Shown: positions 63,877 through 64,000 of the stretch, one piece after another | Layout: each line of letters opens with the position of its first letter | Position numbering within the stretch: the stretch's first letter is position 1 | Assembly: GCF_003610995.1 (NCBI RefSeq) | Contig: NZ_CP032543.1 | Location: 992,001 to 1,056,000 of the forward strand | Direction of reading: 5' to 3' | From: Streptomyces griseus subsp. griseus | Lineage (GTDB): Bacteria > Actinomycetota > Actinomycetes > Streptomycetales > Streptomycetaceae | DNA: 64,000 nucleotides | Program-made: the position numbers and the translations under genes | The notes under the pieces: generated by a model | What the model was told of the DNA's origin: nothing | The model's input: the letters and a program-made list of their open reading frames with translations, nothing else | Database searches by the model: none

Positions 63877-63899
63877 GACTGTCCGCATTCCGGACAGTC
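63877..63899. promoter_or_regulatory. Perfect inverted repeat, probable operator of the metNIQ leader
   Basis: GACTGTCCG, a 5-nt spacer and CGGACAGTC form an exact 9-bp inverted repeat, the layout of a dimeric repressor site. It lies 40 nt upstream of the leader ATG. I do not recognise the cognate regulator. Confidence 0.55.
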
Positions 63900-64000
63900 G
63901 TGGATGGTCGGCGGCGGCGTCGCGGGCCGGCTCGACGGCGTACGGCCACAAGCCCCTGACCTGCACTCATAGGGGTAGGTGCGGAGGTCGTACGGCCCTG

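Overview
This is about 64 kb of very GC-rich actinobacterial chromosome. It is almost certainly from a Streptomyces: it carries ssgB (a sporulation gene of morphologically complex actinomycetes), an IdeR/DmdR-type iron box, many GTG/TTG starts, and a gene order I recognise from the S. coelicolor core (alaS ... rpsD ... hisS ... relA-apt-secFD-yajC-ruvBAC-yebC-pdxTS-pimA ... thrS ... ssgB). It is mostly core chromosome. I see no IS element, prophage, CRISPR array or biosynthetic cluster.

Layout. (1) 1-7.8 kb: 5' part of alaS with two small upstream genes, an AfsR-like NB-ARC/TPR ATPase without a DNA-binding domain, rpsD facing an iron-box gene for a HugZ-like DUF2470 protein, then rarA and a VKOR-type thiol oxidoreductase. 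(2) 7.9-8.9 kb: a collapsed remnant of an ABC transporter/two-component cassette. (3) 8.9-16.6 kb: hisS, a glyoxalase-II-like hydrolase, a membrane-anchored cyclophilin, a DUF349 protein, relA and apt. (4) 16.6-25.3 kb: one long minus-strand series secF-secD-yajC, ruvB-ruvA-ruvC, yebC, pdxT-pdxS. (5) 25.3-35 kb: the phosphatidylinositol/PIM block pimA-patA-pgsA, with HIT and thrS beyond, in the order known from mycobacteria. An EF-G2 remnant, an unknown membrane protein and a K+ channel are interleaved. (6) 35-45 kb: poorly known conserved proteins, two identical tRNA-Val(CAC) genes, ssgB and a CGNR zinc-finger protein. (7) 45-50.3 kb: pabC-pabB, a Gly-Cys-Val-Val-Val tRNA cluster, a zinc ribbon protein, an APH-fold protein and a small membrane protein. 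(8) 50.9-60 kb: a Ser/Thr kinase, a TrmH-type methyltransferase and cobalamin genes (cobA, a BluB-CobT fusion, cobL). (9) 60-64 kb: a GNAT gene and the methionine ABC transporter metN-metI-metQ, preceded by a short Cys/Met leader ORF and a perfect operator-like palindrome.

Genes work together in the usual core ways: folate (pabBC), B12 (cobA, bluB-cobT, cobL), PLP (pdxST), protein export (secDF/yajC), Holliday-junction repair (ruvABC, rarA), stringent response (relA with purine salvage apt) and PI-mannoside lipid synthesis.

Five conserved genes (ruvB, the 35.1-36.4 kb gene, pabB, the Ser/Thr kinase, metI) each carry a one-base deletion inside a G/C homopolymer. All five have the same sign and context, so I read them as probable sequencing errors rather than five real mutations. 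Two other loci (7.93-8.85 kb and 29.05-29.82 kb) are genuinely decayed. I found no clearly undescribed large system. The most interesting signals are small: the rpsD/DUF2470 iron box, a tandemly repeated translation-start unit encoding a 37-aa ORF between patA and pimA, the metNIQ leader ORF, and tRNA-Val copies with compensatory acceptor-stem changes.
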